From the NCBI GenBank assembly GCA_002441145.1, contig DJVK01000021.1:922-64921 (forward strand): a DNA stretch of 64,000 nucleotides, read 5' to 3'. The position numbers and the translations under genes were made by a program. This DNA comes from Candidatus Saccharibacteria bacterium UBA6258. GTDB lineage: Bacteria > Patescibacteriota > Saccharimonadia > Saccharimonadales > Saccharimonadaceae. This document shows positions 8,023-16,514 of the stretch, one piece after another (position 1 is the first letter of the stretch; each line of letters begins with the position of its first letter). The notes below the pieces were generated by a model that worked only from the letters and a program-made list of their open reading frames with translations, had not been told where the DNA came from and made no database searches.

Positions 8023-8850
8023 ATGAATGATTTTACGAGCTTCGTCACAGTCTTAGTAGTAAGTGTAATCTTATACACGGTCGGGCCCGTAATAGTCGAG
8101 TGGCTCATGCAGCACGTCTTTGTTACCGCGTATCAACGCACCTTGCATAAAAAGGACCTTGAAAAACGTCAACGCACGCTTGGTGCGATGTTTACCAACG
8201 TTTGGCGAATTGTCGTCGTCCTTGGCGCACTGTACTTTTTAAGCCTACAGCTATTCGATAAGGATATTCTTGCCCCACTGTTTGCCAGTGCAGGAATCAT
8301 CGGTATCGCCCTCGGTTTTGGCGCGCAGTCACTCATCAAAGACTTTTTATCAGGCATGTTTATCATTTCGGAAAACCAGTTCCGTGTTGGTGATGTCATC
8401 GAAATCGAGGGATTTGGCGGTACGGTTGAACGAATCGGTTTTAGGTCGACCGTTATTCGTGACGTCGATGGCAATGTTCACTACTTCCCTAACGGAATGG
8501 TGCAACATGTCATCAATAAGACTATGGGCTATAGCATGGCACGACTCACTGTTGCCGTAGCGCCCGACACGAACATCGAAAAAGTCGAGAAAATTATCAA
8601 CGACATTGGCCTTAAGCTTGCTAGCGAACCTGAATGGGAGCATAAGATTCTTGAGGCACCTCACTACACCATGATGGGTGAATTCACCTCGACTGCCGTC
8701 AACCTGACGATAACTGGTAAAACTCAGCCTTCGGATCAATGGTCGGTTATTAGCGAAATGCGACACCGCCTACTCGAAGCGTTCGAAGCTCAAGGCATAA
8801 CGATTGGTACTACCCCGCTCGCACAAGTTGCTGCTGCAAAAAAGAAGTAA
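8023..8850 (+). CDS. Mechanosensitive channel of small conductance (MscS family)
   Basis: A 275-residue MscS homologue that would release solutes on hypo-osmotic shock. It has three membrane segments (about 5-25, 55-75 and 88-115). The third is the pore helix with Gly/Ala packing (ASAGIIGIALGFGAQSLIKD), followed by the beta domain with GDVIEIEGFGGTVE and the soluble vestibule domain. The ATG at 8023 is supported by TATACT 7 nt upstream (leaderless). An in-frame extension back to 7843 would read through the yrdC coding region and is rejected. It converges directly on the next gene without a gap. Confidence 0.92.
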   Translation: MNDFTSFVTVLVVSVILYTVGPVIVEWLMQHVFVTAYQRTLHKKDLEKRQRTLGAMFTNVWRIVVVLGALYFLSLQLFDKDILAPLFASAGIIGIALGFGAQSLIKDFLSGMFIISENQFRVGDVIEIEGFGGTVERIGFRSTVIRDVDGNVHYFPNGMVQHVINKTMGYSMARLTVAVAPDTNIEKVEKIINDIGLKLASEPEWEHKILEAPHYTMMGEFTSTAVNLTITGKTQPSDQWSVISEMRHRLLEAFEAQGITIGTTPLAQVAAAKKK

Positions 8851-9237
8851 TTATTCAATCGGAGCAGGTTCACTCGGTGCCGCAAACAATTGCAATGATT
8901 CAGGGCTTAACGCCGTGGCGTCAAAACTGTCTACCGACGTAACCTTAGCTGCACGGTCGGCATATAATTTCTTGAAGGTATCTAACGCTTCTTGATCCAA
9001 CTCACCCGTCGACGGGAAACTCTTTGCCGTCGTGTCTCGGCGAGCTTGATCGCGCACATCCTGATAACCAGGACGGCTAAGGTCAAGTTGCGCAGCACCA
9101 CTACTGTTGTACAAACTCAAAGCGACACTCACTAAAAAGAATGAGATAACAATCACGCTCGCAACCAACACGAAAAACTTGTGACGCTCCCAATGAGTCA
9201 TTTCAGCGGCGTCGTTGCGTAGGTCTTCTATGCTCAC
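8851..9237 (-). CDS. Hypothetical bitopic membrane protein (128 aa)
   Basis: A charged cytoplasmic N-terminus (about 20 residues, with the sequence THWERHKFF) precedes one membrane segment (about 22-43). The rest is a soluble, Asp/Ala-rich extracytoplasmic domain ending in a Pro/Glu-rich tail. I see no recognisable domain or Cys residues. Its ATG overlaps the stop of the upstream gene (4-bp overlap), which indicates translational coupling and joint function with that secreted protein. Confidence 0.65.
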   Translation of the reverse strand: MSIEDLRNDAAEMTHWERHKFFVLVASVIVISFFLVSVALSLYNSSGAAQLDLSRPGYQDVRDQARRDTTAKSFPSTGELDQEALDTFKKLYADRAAKVTSVDSFDATALSPESLQLFAAPSEPAPIE

Positions 9238-9773
9238 GATGCACGCTCCGTTTTTTCGAGGGTCTTGGCACGGAATGTATCAAATTGTTCGCCGTACTGC
9301 TTCGTCAACACGGTCATTTTATCTACCGATTGTCGAACTTCGGCTCGATGTTCGCGCGCAAGGCTGACGGTATCGTAGAATGACACCGGCTGATTGCTAC
9401 AGTTTATCTTTGTCGCGCGTAGTATGGTCTGCTCGTATTGTTGATACATTGAACGAAACCGATCAAGCTCGTTGTTAAATTCCACTGTCGTTTTAGTTAG
9501 CTCAATACCATCAAGACGGTTCAACGCGATACGGCTGTTCATTGGCGCCATCAACTTCGTAGAAATCGTTTCGTATTGCTGACCAAGGTTGACTCGTGCC
9601 AATGCATCGCTCGCATGAATACGCTCAAGCGTCGATTGTACGCTAAGACAATTAGTTTTGATCTCGGCAATCTGGACATCAGTCAATAAAAGTGACGTCT
9701 GTTCTTCGGCGCGCACAACAGAACCCGTTAAAACGAGGATGACTGCGATACCAAGGACCATAGTTTTTTGCAT
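9234..9773 (-). CDS. Hypothetical secreted protein (179 aa)
   Basis: The N-terminus is a clear signal peptide (hydrophobic core at about residues 5-20, cleavage likely after VVRAE or VRA). The mature part is mostly helical, with heptad-like stretches (LDRFRSMYQQYEQTILRA) and two Cys residues about 74 residues apart. I recognise no family. A GATAAT box 7 nt before the ATG overlaps a weak AGGGG ribosome-binding site. Coupled to the following bitopic membrane protein gene by a 4-bp overlap. Confidence 0.65.
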   Translation of the reverse strand: MQKTMVLGIAVILVLTGSVVRAEEQTSLLLTDVQIAEIKTNCLSVQSTLERIHASDALARVNLGQQYETISTKLMAPMNSRIALNRLDGIELTKTTVEFNNELDRFRSMYQQYEQTILRATKINCSNQPVSFYDTVSLAREHRAEVRQSVDKMTVLTKQYGEQFDTFRAKTLEKTERAS

Positions 9774-9798
9774 TGCCCCTATTATCTCGCACCTACCC

Positions 9799-10590
9799 CT
9801 ATTTGGTCAAATGAACTTGGCCATCGTTATGTTCAATAAGACCGTCCGCCAGCAGGCCGTCGAATGCTGGGGTAAAGCGACCATCCGCATCGAGCGTGGC
9901 CTTAAGGTCAGCAAGCGTCATATCACCCGATACCAGTGCCCGCAAGATTTGCCCACGAACCTCACGTACGCTGCCCTTTAGCGCGGATTGTTTTTTATAA
10001 TGCTTACTCACATCAAGCCGGCCCATGCCCTGAGATTTTAGGAACGCCCCGTAATCCATCAATGCCCAATACCATTCGCGTGGATGTTCTTTGTCGACCG
10101 TCGCGGCGACAAGCTCAAGCAGCCGGGCGTCACTAACGTTGGCATCGTTCGGATAAAAATGATGGAAGTAGACAGTACGTATATTCGTTTCAATATACGC
10201 CACCGGCTGATTATAGACGTACGCCATGATTGCTCCAGCAGTGTTCTTGCCGACACCCGGTAACTTAACAAGCCCTTCGATATCAGTAGGTTGACCATTT
10301 GCTACGATATACTTTGCTGCCTCGTGCAAATACTTAGCGCGGCGATTGTAGCCGAGTCCCTGCCATACGATTAGCACATCGGCAAGTGATGCCGATGCCA
10401 ACGATTCGATGGTTGGAAACACGCTCATGAATTCTGCGAACTTTGTCAGTACGCGCGGTACCTGGGTTTGCTGTAGCATCAACTCACTGACGAGCACGTT
10501 ATACAACGACGGATCGTCTCGCCATGGCATGCTGCGCATATGTTGACAATAGTGCGCCCATACTTCTTCGGTGAATTGTTCGTAATCCAT
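9799..10590 (-). CDS. MutY-like adenine DNA glycosylase lacking the iron-sulfur cluster
   Basis: An HhH-GPD base-excision repair glycosylase, resembling the A/G-mismatch enzyme MutY. The catalytic Glu lies in SELMLQQTQV (about residue 36), and the helix-hairpin-helix motif is LVKLPGVGKNTAGAI (about 107-121). Two departures from textbook MutY are visible. The position of the catalytic Asp in LDGNVKRV reads IETNIRTV, so Asp is replaced by Glu. The four Cys residues of the [4Fe-4S] cluster after MDYGAF are all absent. There is no C-terminal Nudix-like 8-oxoG domain; the last 60 residues look like a winged helix. A ribosome-binding site GGGAG precedes the ATG. Confidence 0.82.
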   Translation of the reverse strand: MDYEQFTEEVWAHYCQHMRSMPWRDDPSLYNVLVSELMLQQTQVPRVLTKFAEFMSVFPTIESLASASLADVLIVWQGLGYNRRAKYLHEAAKYIVANGQPTDIEGLVKLPGVGKNTAGAIMAYVYNQPVAYIETNIRTVYFHHFYPNDANVSDARLLELVAATVDKEHPREWYWALMDYGAFLKSQGMGRLDVSKHYKKQSALKGSVREVRGQILRALVSGDMTLADLKATLDADGRFTPAFDGLLADGLIEHNDGQVHLTK

Positions 10591-10628
10591 ATAATCTCCC
10601 GTTCTAATAGCGTCGAGATGACGCGATA

Positions 10629-12377
10629 TTAGAGCCCGAGGTCTTTAAGCTGAGCTGAGTCCACGACGCTTGGTGAGTTCATCATGACATCTACACCTGA
10701 GCCGTTCTTTGGGAATGCAACGACTTCACGAACGCTGTGCTCGTTCATTAGCTCCATCAAAATGCGATCAACACCAAATGCACAACCTGCGTGTGGTGGT
10801 GCGCCAAATTTGAAGGCGTTAAGCATGGCACCAAACTTTTCTTCAACGTATTCTTTGCTAAAGCCAAGAACGTTAAATACTGCATACAGAACTTCTGGGT
10901 TGTGGTTACGTACGCCACCACTACAAATTTCGTAGCCGTTCATAACCATGTCGTACTGGTCGGCAACAATCTGCAACTTGTCATCGGTGCTAGCCAATGC
11001 TTCCATGCCACCTTTAGGCATACTGAATGGGTTGTGTCCAAAATCAAGCTTCTTGTTTTTCGCATCCCACTCGTAAAATGGAAAGTCGATAATCCATGCC
11101 AAGGCAACAACGTTAGGATCTTTAAGACCGAAGTGTGTAGCGAATTCGTTACGTAATCGGCCAAGAACCGCGTTGACGGTGTCGCGCTTATCAGCACCAA
11201 AGAAGACCGTGTCGCCATCGACAGCACCTGTTTGTTCCTTGATTGCATTGAGTTCTTGTTCGCTTAAGAACTTGGCGATTGGCGACTTAACTTCGCCATC
11301 TTGATAGACGATATACGCAAGGCCACCCGCACCTTCGCTTTTGGCGATTTCGGTAAAGGTATCAATTTGTTTACGGCTAAGTTCAGCGCCACGTTCGACG
11401 CGGATTGCCTTGACTGCGCCGCCGTTTGCAATGGCGTTCTTGAACACGCTGAATTCTGATTGCGCGAATACGTCTGAAAGTTCGATAAGTTCCATGTCGA
11501 ATCGCAAGTCAGGTTTGTCTGAGCCGTATTTTTCCATCGCTTCAACGTAAGGAATGCGCGGAATCGTTTCGAACTTAAGGGTCTTGCCGGCAAAATCGGT
11601 AGCAAGCTCGACAATGAGCGGCTCAACGGTTGAACGGACTGTTTCGCCATCTTCGACAAAGGCCATTTCGAGGTCGAGCTGGTAAAACTCACCGTACAAA
11701 CGGTCGGCACGAGGGTCTTCGTCGCGGAAACATGCCGCAAGTTGATAGTAACGAGGAACGCCACCGACCATCAACAATTGCTTGAATTGCTGCGGAGCTT
11801 GTGGCAACGCATAAAACTTGCCCTGCTGCAGACGTGACGGTATCAAGAAGTCACGGGCGCCTTCGGGGCTGCTGTTCGCCAATATCGGCGTCGTGATTTC
11901 GATGAATTCCCTGTTGTCCATGTAGTCGTGAATGCGACGATACATTTCGGCACGCTTTTTAAGCATGTTCTGAATTTTAGGACGACGTAAATCGAGGTAA
12001 CGATACTTAAATCGCAGCTCTTCGCTCGCCTGAGCGTCGGCGAACGGCTGAATTGGTAGCGCTTCGGCGCGGTTCAAGATAGTCAAAGATTCGACGGCTA
12101 GCTCGATGCTGCCGGTTGGAATCTTGTCGTTCTTTAATTCGTCAGCACGTTCCCGTACTGTGCCCTCTACTCGTACGACATATTCGTCGCGCACTTCTTC
12201 GGCTAGGGCAAAGGCTTCGGCTGCTTCAGGGTGAAAAACTAACTGCAAAATGCCGGTGTGGTCGCGGACGTCGATAAAAATCAAACCGCCATGGTCACGG
12301 CGAGAGTGGACCCAGCCGGATACTGATAATTGCTGGCCGATCATACTGACCGCGTCGCTTGTGTAGGTTCGTGTCAT
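10629..12377 (-). CDS. aspS: Aspartate-tRNA ligase (bacterial type)
   Basis: Charges tRNA(Asp), or also tRNA(Asn) if non-discriminating. The N-terminal OB-fold anticodon-binding domain contains GWVHSRRDHGGLIFIDVRD, then come class II motif 2 (FRDEDPRADR), the bacterial GAD insert (about 280-420), and motif 3 in GFGVDR-like form as GCAFGVDRILM near residue 530. The 582-residue length fits bacterial AspRS. AAGGA lies 10 nt upstream of the ATG. The 5' leader contains a stable hairpin. If asparaginyl-tRNA is made by amidation in this organism, the enzyme would be non-discriminating; the sequence alone does not settle that. Confidence 0.95.
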   Translation of the reverse strand: MTRTYTSDAVSMIGQQLSVSGWVHSRRDHGGLIFIDVRDHTGILQLVFHPEAAEAFALAEEVRDEYVVRVEGTVRERADELKNDKIPTGSIELAVESLTILNRAEALPIQPFADAQASEELRFKYRYLDLRRPKIQNMLKKRAEMYRRIHDYMDNREFIEITTPILANSSPEGARDFLIPSRLQQGKFYALPQAPQQFKQLLMVGGVPRYYQLAACFRDEDPRADRLYGEFYQLDLEMAFVEDGETVRSTVEPLIVELATDFAGKTLKFETIPRIPYVEAMEKYGSDKPDLRFDMELIELSDVFAQSEFSVFKNAIANGGAVKAIRVERGAELSRKQIDTFTEIAKSEGAGGLAYIVYQDGEVKSPIAKFLSEQELNAIKEQTGAVDGDTVFFGADKRDTVNAVLGRLRNEFATHFGLKDPNVVALAWIIDFPFYEWDAKNKKLDFGHNPFSMPKGGMEALASTDDKLQIVADQYDMVMNGYEICSGGVRNHNPEVLYAVFNVLGFSKEYVEEKFGAMLNAFKFGAPPHAGCAFGVDRILMELMNEHSVREVVAFPKNGSGVDVMMNSPSVVDSAQLKDLGL

Positions 12378-12420
12378 GGATTATTCCTTGTTTAAGAGTG
12401 GTTGCAATCGGCTACCGTGA

Positions 12421-12463
12421 GGGTCGTATGCACGAGAAAGCACGCCAGGCTTCTCGCCGACCC
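12421..12463 (-). promoter_or_regulatory. Long hairpin in the aspS 5' leader
   Basis: An outer stem GGGTCG/CGACCC (12421-12426 with 12458-12463) encloses a second stem (12433-12441 with 12449-12456, one bulged base). It lies about 45 nt upstream of the aspS start, in the 157-bp gap before the next gene, and is not followed by a T-run, so it is not a typical terminator. I see no T-box motif. A TAGAAT-like -10 box near 12510 would place it inside the transcript. Confidence 0.5.
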
Positions 12464-12534
12464 ATTAATTACAGTTATTTGTACCGGTTTGCTGTATCAT
12501 GTAGCATTATTCTACCACTGTTACGCACATTCGT

Positions 12535-13548
12535 CTAGACGTTAGTGCCGTGCGTCGAATTGTTGTTCGACTTTGCATTTCGTTCAGCAACGATTCGCAG
12601 GTCGTCATGGACATCGAATTCATCGACGATCTTGCGACCTAATAATGCTTCTATGACGTCTTCGAGTGTTACGACTCCCGCAGTTTCGCGGTAACCATTA
12701 ACAACGATAAACATATGATGGCGAGTTTTCAAAAATGCAGCCAGTGCATGTTGCAAGGTTTGATCCTGATTGATGTAATACACCTTTGGTTCCATCGCGC
12801 CTTCTGCAGTCTGCGTCTTTTTATCATTCAGTGATAATAAATCTTTAACATGCAAAACCCCGATGACGTGGTCGATGTCACCATCTGTCACTGGGAATCG
12901 ACTATGCCCAGATTCATGAAGTTCGTGCAACGTCAGCGGACCGATGATTTCATTTTTATCGATACTGGTGATAACCCCACGCGGCGTCATAATTTCTTCG
13001 ACACGACGCTCTTCGAAATGCAAACTATTAGTAATCATTTTGATTTCATTCTGAGTCAGAATGGCGCTGGCGTTTTCGACAGCATGCTCCAGTTCTTCAC
13101 GCGAGCATATCATCGCATCATTCTGCGGAATCGTAACCGTTCGGATCAATTTACCAACGGACGGATGGTGTTCAACAAAATTTAATACTCCGTGTTCATA
13201 TTGCTCGTAAATGCGTTGCGCGAGATTATGGACAAATTCAAATCGGGCGACCCTACCGTAGACAAGTGCAATGACAACGGCGATAAGCGCGCCAAACAGC
13301 GGTCCAAATACGGCAACGCCCGTGATGACAGCAAGCACTAATAACAACGCCTCGGCGGCGTGTCGTAACGAGAATACATCTTCGAGCAGCACTTCGCGCT
13401 TGAGCTCCTCTGCGGCAGATGAGTCGCCTTTTTCACGGCGACGTTCTAGCTCGAATAAACTTAATACCGAGCGTCGCGGAATGATACTCGCAATGAGAAC
13501 GAGTAGCGAATTAATCATAATAAATCCTAAAATGAGCAAGCTTTGCAT
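12535..13548 (-). CDS. CNNM/HlyC-type membrane protein with a CBS-domain pair
   Basis: A 337-residue protein with an N-terminal membrane region (segments at about 3-20, 72-90 and 92-110) resembling a reduced DUF21 domain, then two CBS domains (about 190-310) with EEIMTPRGVITSIDKNE and GVVTLEDVIEALLG. CBS pairs bind adenine nucleotides, and this architecture is found in Mg/Co efflux-type proteins. The CorC_HlyC C-terminal domain is absent. I use the ATG at 13548: TACAAT (13556-13561, minus strand) lies 7 nt upstream, implying a leaderless message. A longer in-frame reading to 13740 would run through the divergent dsbA-like gene. Confidence 0.8.
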   Translation of the reverse strand: MQSLLILGFIMINSLLVLIASIIPRRSVLSLFELERRREKGDSSAAEELKREVLLEDVFSLRHAAEALLLVLAVITGVAVFGPLFGALIAVVIALVYGRVARFEFVHNLAQRIYEQYEHGVLNFVEHHPSVGKLIRTVTIPQNDAMICSREELEHAVENASAILTQNEIKMITNSLHFEERRVEEIMTPRGVITSIDKNEIIGPLTLHELHESGHSRFPVTDGDIDHVIGVLHVKDLLSLNDKKTQTAEGAMEPKVYYINQDQTLQHALAAFLKTRHHMFIVVNGYRETAGVVTLEDVIEALLGRKIVDEFDVHDDLRIVAERNAKSNNNSTHGTNV

Positions 13549-13627
13549 ATTTAGTATTGTACCGTACTCTTTCTTGCTTCGCCACGGCGGGACAGTTATA
13601 CTAGGTGTAATAGCATAAGGAGTGTGT

Positions 13628-14371
13628 ATGACAACGAAATCCTGGTTAATTTTTGCCGCATTATGTATTGCCCTACTCGGCGGCTTAGTATGGACCTCAA
13701 AGAATAATAAGACAGACGTAACTGGTGTTGACCCCTTCACGGTTCAAAAAGCCTCAGAAGATAACGGCAACATCGGTGATCGAGTATTCGGTAATGCCGA
13801 CAGTAAAGTCGTATTGATTGAATACGGCGACTACCAGTGCCCTGGTTGTGCATCTGCATCAGGCGTCATCAAACAAATTGCCGACAAATACAAAGATCAG
13901 ATCGCCTTTGTATTCCGCAATTACCCATTGAAGTCAATTCACCCGAATGCACTTTCTGCCTCATCTGCAGCCGAAGCAGCAGGACTACAGGGTAAGTTCT
14001 GGGAAATGCACGACAGCCTGTACGAAACACAAGACGCATGGAAAGATCTTAGCGCAAACGCACGTTCTGACTACTTTGTCGGACTCGCCAAAGACCTTGG
14101 GCTCGATGGCGACAAATTACTCGCCGACCTCGACAGCCAATCAGTCCAAGCTAAAATCGCCTACGATGAAGCCCTTGGTAAGTCACAGCAGATTACTGGT
14201 ACACCGACATTTTACTTAAATGGTAAACTCGTCGACCAGCAGTATAAAGATGGCAAACTTGTTACCAATGACCCCGAAGGCAGCCAGGTATGGTCAGACT
14301 TCGACGCGATTGATAAGTTGATCATTCAACCAGCGCTTAAAGAGGCTGGCATTCCACTACCAAAAGAATAA
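13628..14371 (+). CDS. DsbA-family thiol-disulfide oxidoreductase, membrane-anchored or secreted
   Basis: A signal/anchor segment (about 7-24) exports a thioredoxin-fold domain with an inserted helical domain. The redox site is CPGC (about residue 77) after EYGDYQ, the cis-Pro loop is TGTPTFYLNG, and KSIHPNALSASSAAEAAG matches the DsbA/DsbC-like subfamily. It would introduce or isomerise disulfides in exported proteins; several exported proteins in this window have paired Cys residues. AAGGAG (13617-13622) lies 5 nt before the ATG, which decides against the GTG at 13622. An intrinsic terminator follows. Confidence 0.9.
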   Translation: MTTKSWLIFAALCIALLGGLVWTSKNNKTDVTGVDPFTVQKASEDNGNIGDRVFGNADSKVVLIEYGDYQCPGCASASGVIKQIADKYKDQIAFVFRNYPLKSIHPNALSASSAAEAAGLQGKFWEMHDSLYETQDAWKDLSANARSDYFVGLAKDLGLDGDKLLADLDSQSVQAKIAYDEALGKSQQITGTPTFYLNGKLVDQQYKDGKLVTNDPEGSQVWSDFDAIDKLIIQPALKEAGIPLPKE

Positions 14372-14390
14372 GCAGATTAACCAACATAAA

Positions 14391-14417
14391 AACACCCCGG
14401 TGCCTTGGGGTGTTTTT
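14391..14417. terminator. Bidirectional intrinsic terminator
   Basis: AACACCCC (14391-14398) pairs with GGGGTGTT (14407-14414), with T residues following on both strands. It closes the dsbA-like gene and the convergent 30-codon ORF. Confidence 0.88.
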
Positions 14418-14473
14418 AGTTCTTTGAAATCATTCGCGGGGGGCGAAGATTTCGGTTTAGCGTAAACGCAAAT

Positions 14474-14566
14474 TTATTGTGCGATATACAGCTGCCATTC
14501 GGCAGGCACCACATCCACGGCGATCTTTTTGCTGCGTGAAGCAACATATTCGATTGCGATTGGCAT
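14474..14566 (-). CDS. Possible 30-residue peptide gene with its own promoter
   Basis: A 30-codon ORF (begins MPIAIEYVAS, ends QLYIAQ) with an AAAGGAG ribosome-binding site (14577-14583, minus strand) 10 nt before the ATG. It has a promoter about 100 nt upstream and the shared terminator downstream. It contains no signal peptide. The leader holds a 14-bp palindrome that touches the ribosome-binding site. The transcription unit is well supported by signals; whether the product is the peptide or the RNA itself is open. Confidence 0.5.
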   Translation of the reverse strand: MPIAIEYVASRSKKIAVDVVPAEWQLYIAQ

Positions 14567-14582
14567 GTGTTTGTAACTCCTT

Positions 14583-14596
14583 TGCACCTAGGTGCA
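14583..14596. promoter_or_regulatory. Perfect 14-bp palindrome next to the small-ORF ribosome-binding site
   Basis: TGCACCTAGGTGCA is identical to its reverse complement and overlaps the AAAGGAG ribosome-binding site by one base. It lies within the predicted transcript, so it could be a dimer-binding DNA site acting as a roadblock or an RNA dimerisation/pairing element. Confidence 0.5.
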
Positions 14597-14672
14597 GTGT
14601 CCCGTATTTGAAGCGCATTCGACCTTAAATATTACTATTTGTTTGTTTGCCGCGCTTCCGGGCACGCTCATA

Positions 14673-14701
14673 ATAGTATCAAAAATGAGTAAGTTATTCA
14701 A
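14673..14701 (-). promoter_or_regulatory. Sigma70-type promoter of the small ORF
   Basis: On the minus strand TTGAAT (14696-14701), 17 bp, TACTAT (14673-14678). It starts 32 bp after the end of the drug-exporter gene. The predicted start site near 14666 gives a leader of about 100 nt. Confidence 0.6.
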
Positions 14702-14732
14702 GTATTAGCACGATGGCGAACTCGTCCGACCT

Positions 14733-16406
14733 CTATAAATGGGGCGTATCTCGAAGCTTCTTTTCTTTGATAAACGACGCGAATGCCAGTGCGATAACCA
14801 TCAAGATCGACGATATGATAAAAATCGTGTGCAGCGATTTAGTAAACGCCGCAATGACCTGATCGCCAAACTCGCCCTGCTGTTTAAGGAACGTGCTCTT
14901 TTGCTCATTTTTTGCTGCCTCAGAAATCGGAGCGGTATCAATCGCTGTCGTGGCGCTATCTTTGATAGTCTGCTTTTGTGCATTTACCTGTAGCAACGTA
15001 TCTGCGGTAATTTTATCACCAATCATCTTTGAGCCTTCTGGCGACTGCTGAATGGTCTGGATATACGGAATGGCTGCCGGATTGGCAATCGAGCTCAAAA
15101 TACCTGTCGTCAGGATACCGCTCATCAGCGCTGTGCCTATCGTCGATCCAAGGCCTCGGAATAGTTGAACGCTCGATGTCGCCGCGCCTAAGTCTTCTTG
15201 ATGGAACTCATTCTGAACAGCCAAGTTAAGAATCGGCATTGCCATACCCATACCAAGCCCGGCAAATGTCATGATGACCGCTTCGTGCCAATACGGTGAA
15301 TCAGGATGCAAGGTAACCAACGCAAGAATGCTAAGCGCGGCGAACGTGAATCCAGTCAGAATAAACCGTTTATACCTACCGGTGCGCGACACTACCTGCC
15401 CGATACCGATAGACGAGACCATCATACCGCCCATCATCGGGAGCAACATCAAGCCGGCATTAGATGCAGATGCACCGAATACTTGCTGGTTAAACTGTGT
15501 TAGGTATAGAATAGCACCGAGGAACGCCGCACCAAATAGTAATGTTGCAACGACCATCAAACTGAAGGTACGCTTTTTAAAGAAGCGTAGCGGCAGAATT
15601 GGCTCTTTTGCCTTGCGCTCGGCCGCGACAAACAATGCGCCGGCGGTAACCGCAATAGTCATGAGCGTACCCTTTATAAACTCAACGCTCATGCCGTTAT
15701 CAATCAGACCCTTAAAGATCGTTTCGGTGTTGTCCACCGAGAGCACCAACGATGCTAGTGCAATCGTGATAAATATAGCCCCGGGGTAATCTGGGGTATG
15801 TGACTTGGCGTGCTTCGTGTCGGGCGCGTGGCGTGCGATCACATAGGCCGCAACGATACCGATTGGGACATTGATAAAGAACGTCCATCGCCAGTCAGTC
15901 GTCAGGCCAACTATCTGCTGGTTATCGGTCAGCCATCCACCGAGCAGCGGCCCGATTACCGAACTCATACCAAACACTGCTCCAATCATGCCCTGCCATT
16001 TGCCGCGCTCTTTAGGCGTAAATAGGTCACCAATAATCGTGAAAGCATTGGCCATAATCATACCACCACCAATACCTTGTATAGCGCGCAGTGCGATTAG
16101 CCACTCGACGCTTGGAGCAAGGCCACCAAATAATGACGCAAGTGAAAAGATTATGACACCGCCAAGTAAGATTGGTCGTCGCCCATACATGTCAGACAAT
16201 TTACCAGCAAGCGGCACGGTAACGGTACTCGTTAATAAATACGCAGTAACAATGAATCCAAGGCTGCTAAAACTATCAAACTCTTTGACTATTGCGCCAA
16301 GTGCCGTCGCGATAATCGTCTGGTCGAGCGCCACTAAAAAAAGACCGCTCATTACGGCTAGCATCACAATAATTTTTTCTCGTTGTGTAATGTGGTGCAA
16401 TGACAT
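14733..16406 (-). CDS. 14-TM drug exporter of the DHA2 (EmrB/QacA) MFS family
   Basis: A 557-residue proton-coupled multidrug exporter of the cytoplasmic membrane. Family motifs are visible: LDQTIIATALGAI in TM1 (motif D1), GKLSDMYGRRPILLGG in loop 2-3 (motif A), RAIQGIGGGM in TM4 (motif B) and GPLLGGWL in TM5 (motif C, typical of exporters). About 14 hydrophobic segments are present, with an unusually long external loop between TM13 and TM14 (about residues 440-520, helical and Lys/Gln-rich). AAGGGGGAAT lies upstream of the ATG. No linked TetR/MarR regulator is seen, so control is unknown. Confidence 0.92.
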   Translation of the reverse strand: MSLHHITQREKIIVMLAVMSGLFLVALDQTIIATALGAIVKEFDSFSSLGFIVTAYLLTSTVTVPLAGKLSDMYGRRPILLGGVIIFSLASLFGGLAPSVEWLIALRAIQGIGGGMIMANAFTIIGDLFTPKERGKWQGMIGAVFGMSSVIGPLLGGWLTDNQQIVGLTTDWRWTFFINVPIGIVAAYVIARHAPDTKHAKSHTPDYPGAIFITIALASLVLSVDNTETIFKGLIDNGMSVEFIKGTLMTIAVTAGALFVAAERKAKEPILPLRFFKKRTFSLMVVATLLFGAAFLGAILYLTQFNQQVFGASASNAGLMLLPMMGGMMVSSIGIGQVVSRTGRYKRFILTGFTFAALSILALVTLHPDSPYWHEAVIMTFAGLGMGMAMPILNLAVQNEFHQEDLGAATSSVQLFRGLGSTIGTALMSGILTTGILSSIANPAAIPYIQTIQQSPEGSKMIGDKITADTLLQVNAQKQTIKDSATTAIDTAPISEAAKNEQKSTFLKQQGEFGDQVIAAFTKSLHTIFIISSILMVIALAFASFIKEKKLRDTPHL

Positions 16407-16514
16407 TATTTAGTTTATTCCCCCTTTTTACATCGCTTTGAATAGTAACAATCCTTAACCATCTTATCATCATCGCCCGGGATTCACGCTCGGCAGTAAA
16501 ATAAGAAGGATTGT

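Noticed and set aside
12378..12534. T-box riboswitch upstream of aspS
   Set aside because: A hairpin is present, but I found no T-box core sequence, specifier loop or antiterminator/terminator pair.
15871..16413. Plus-strand open frame of 180 codons
   Set aside because: It is antisense to the drug-exporter gene, Pro/Ile/Ser-rich and without family features.
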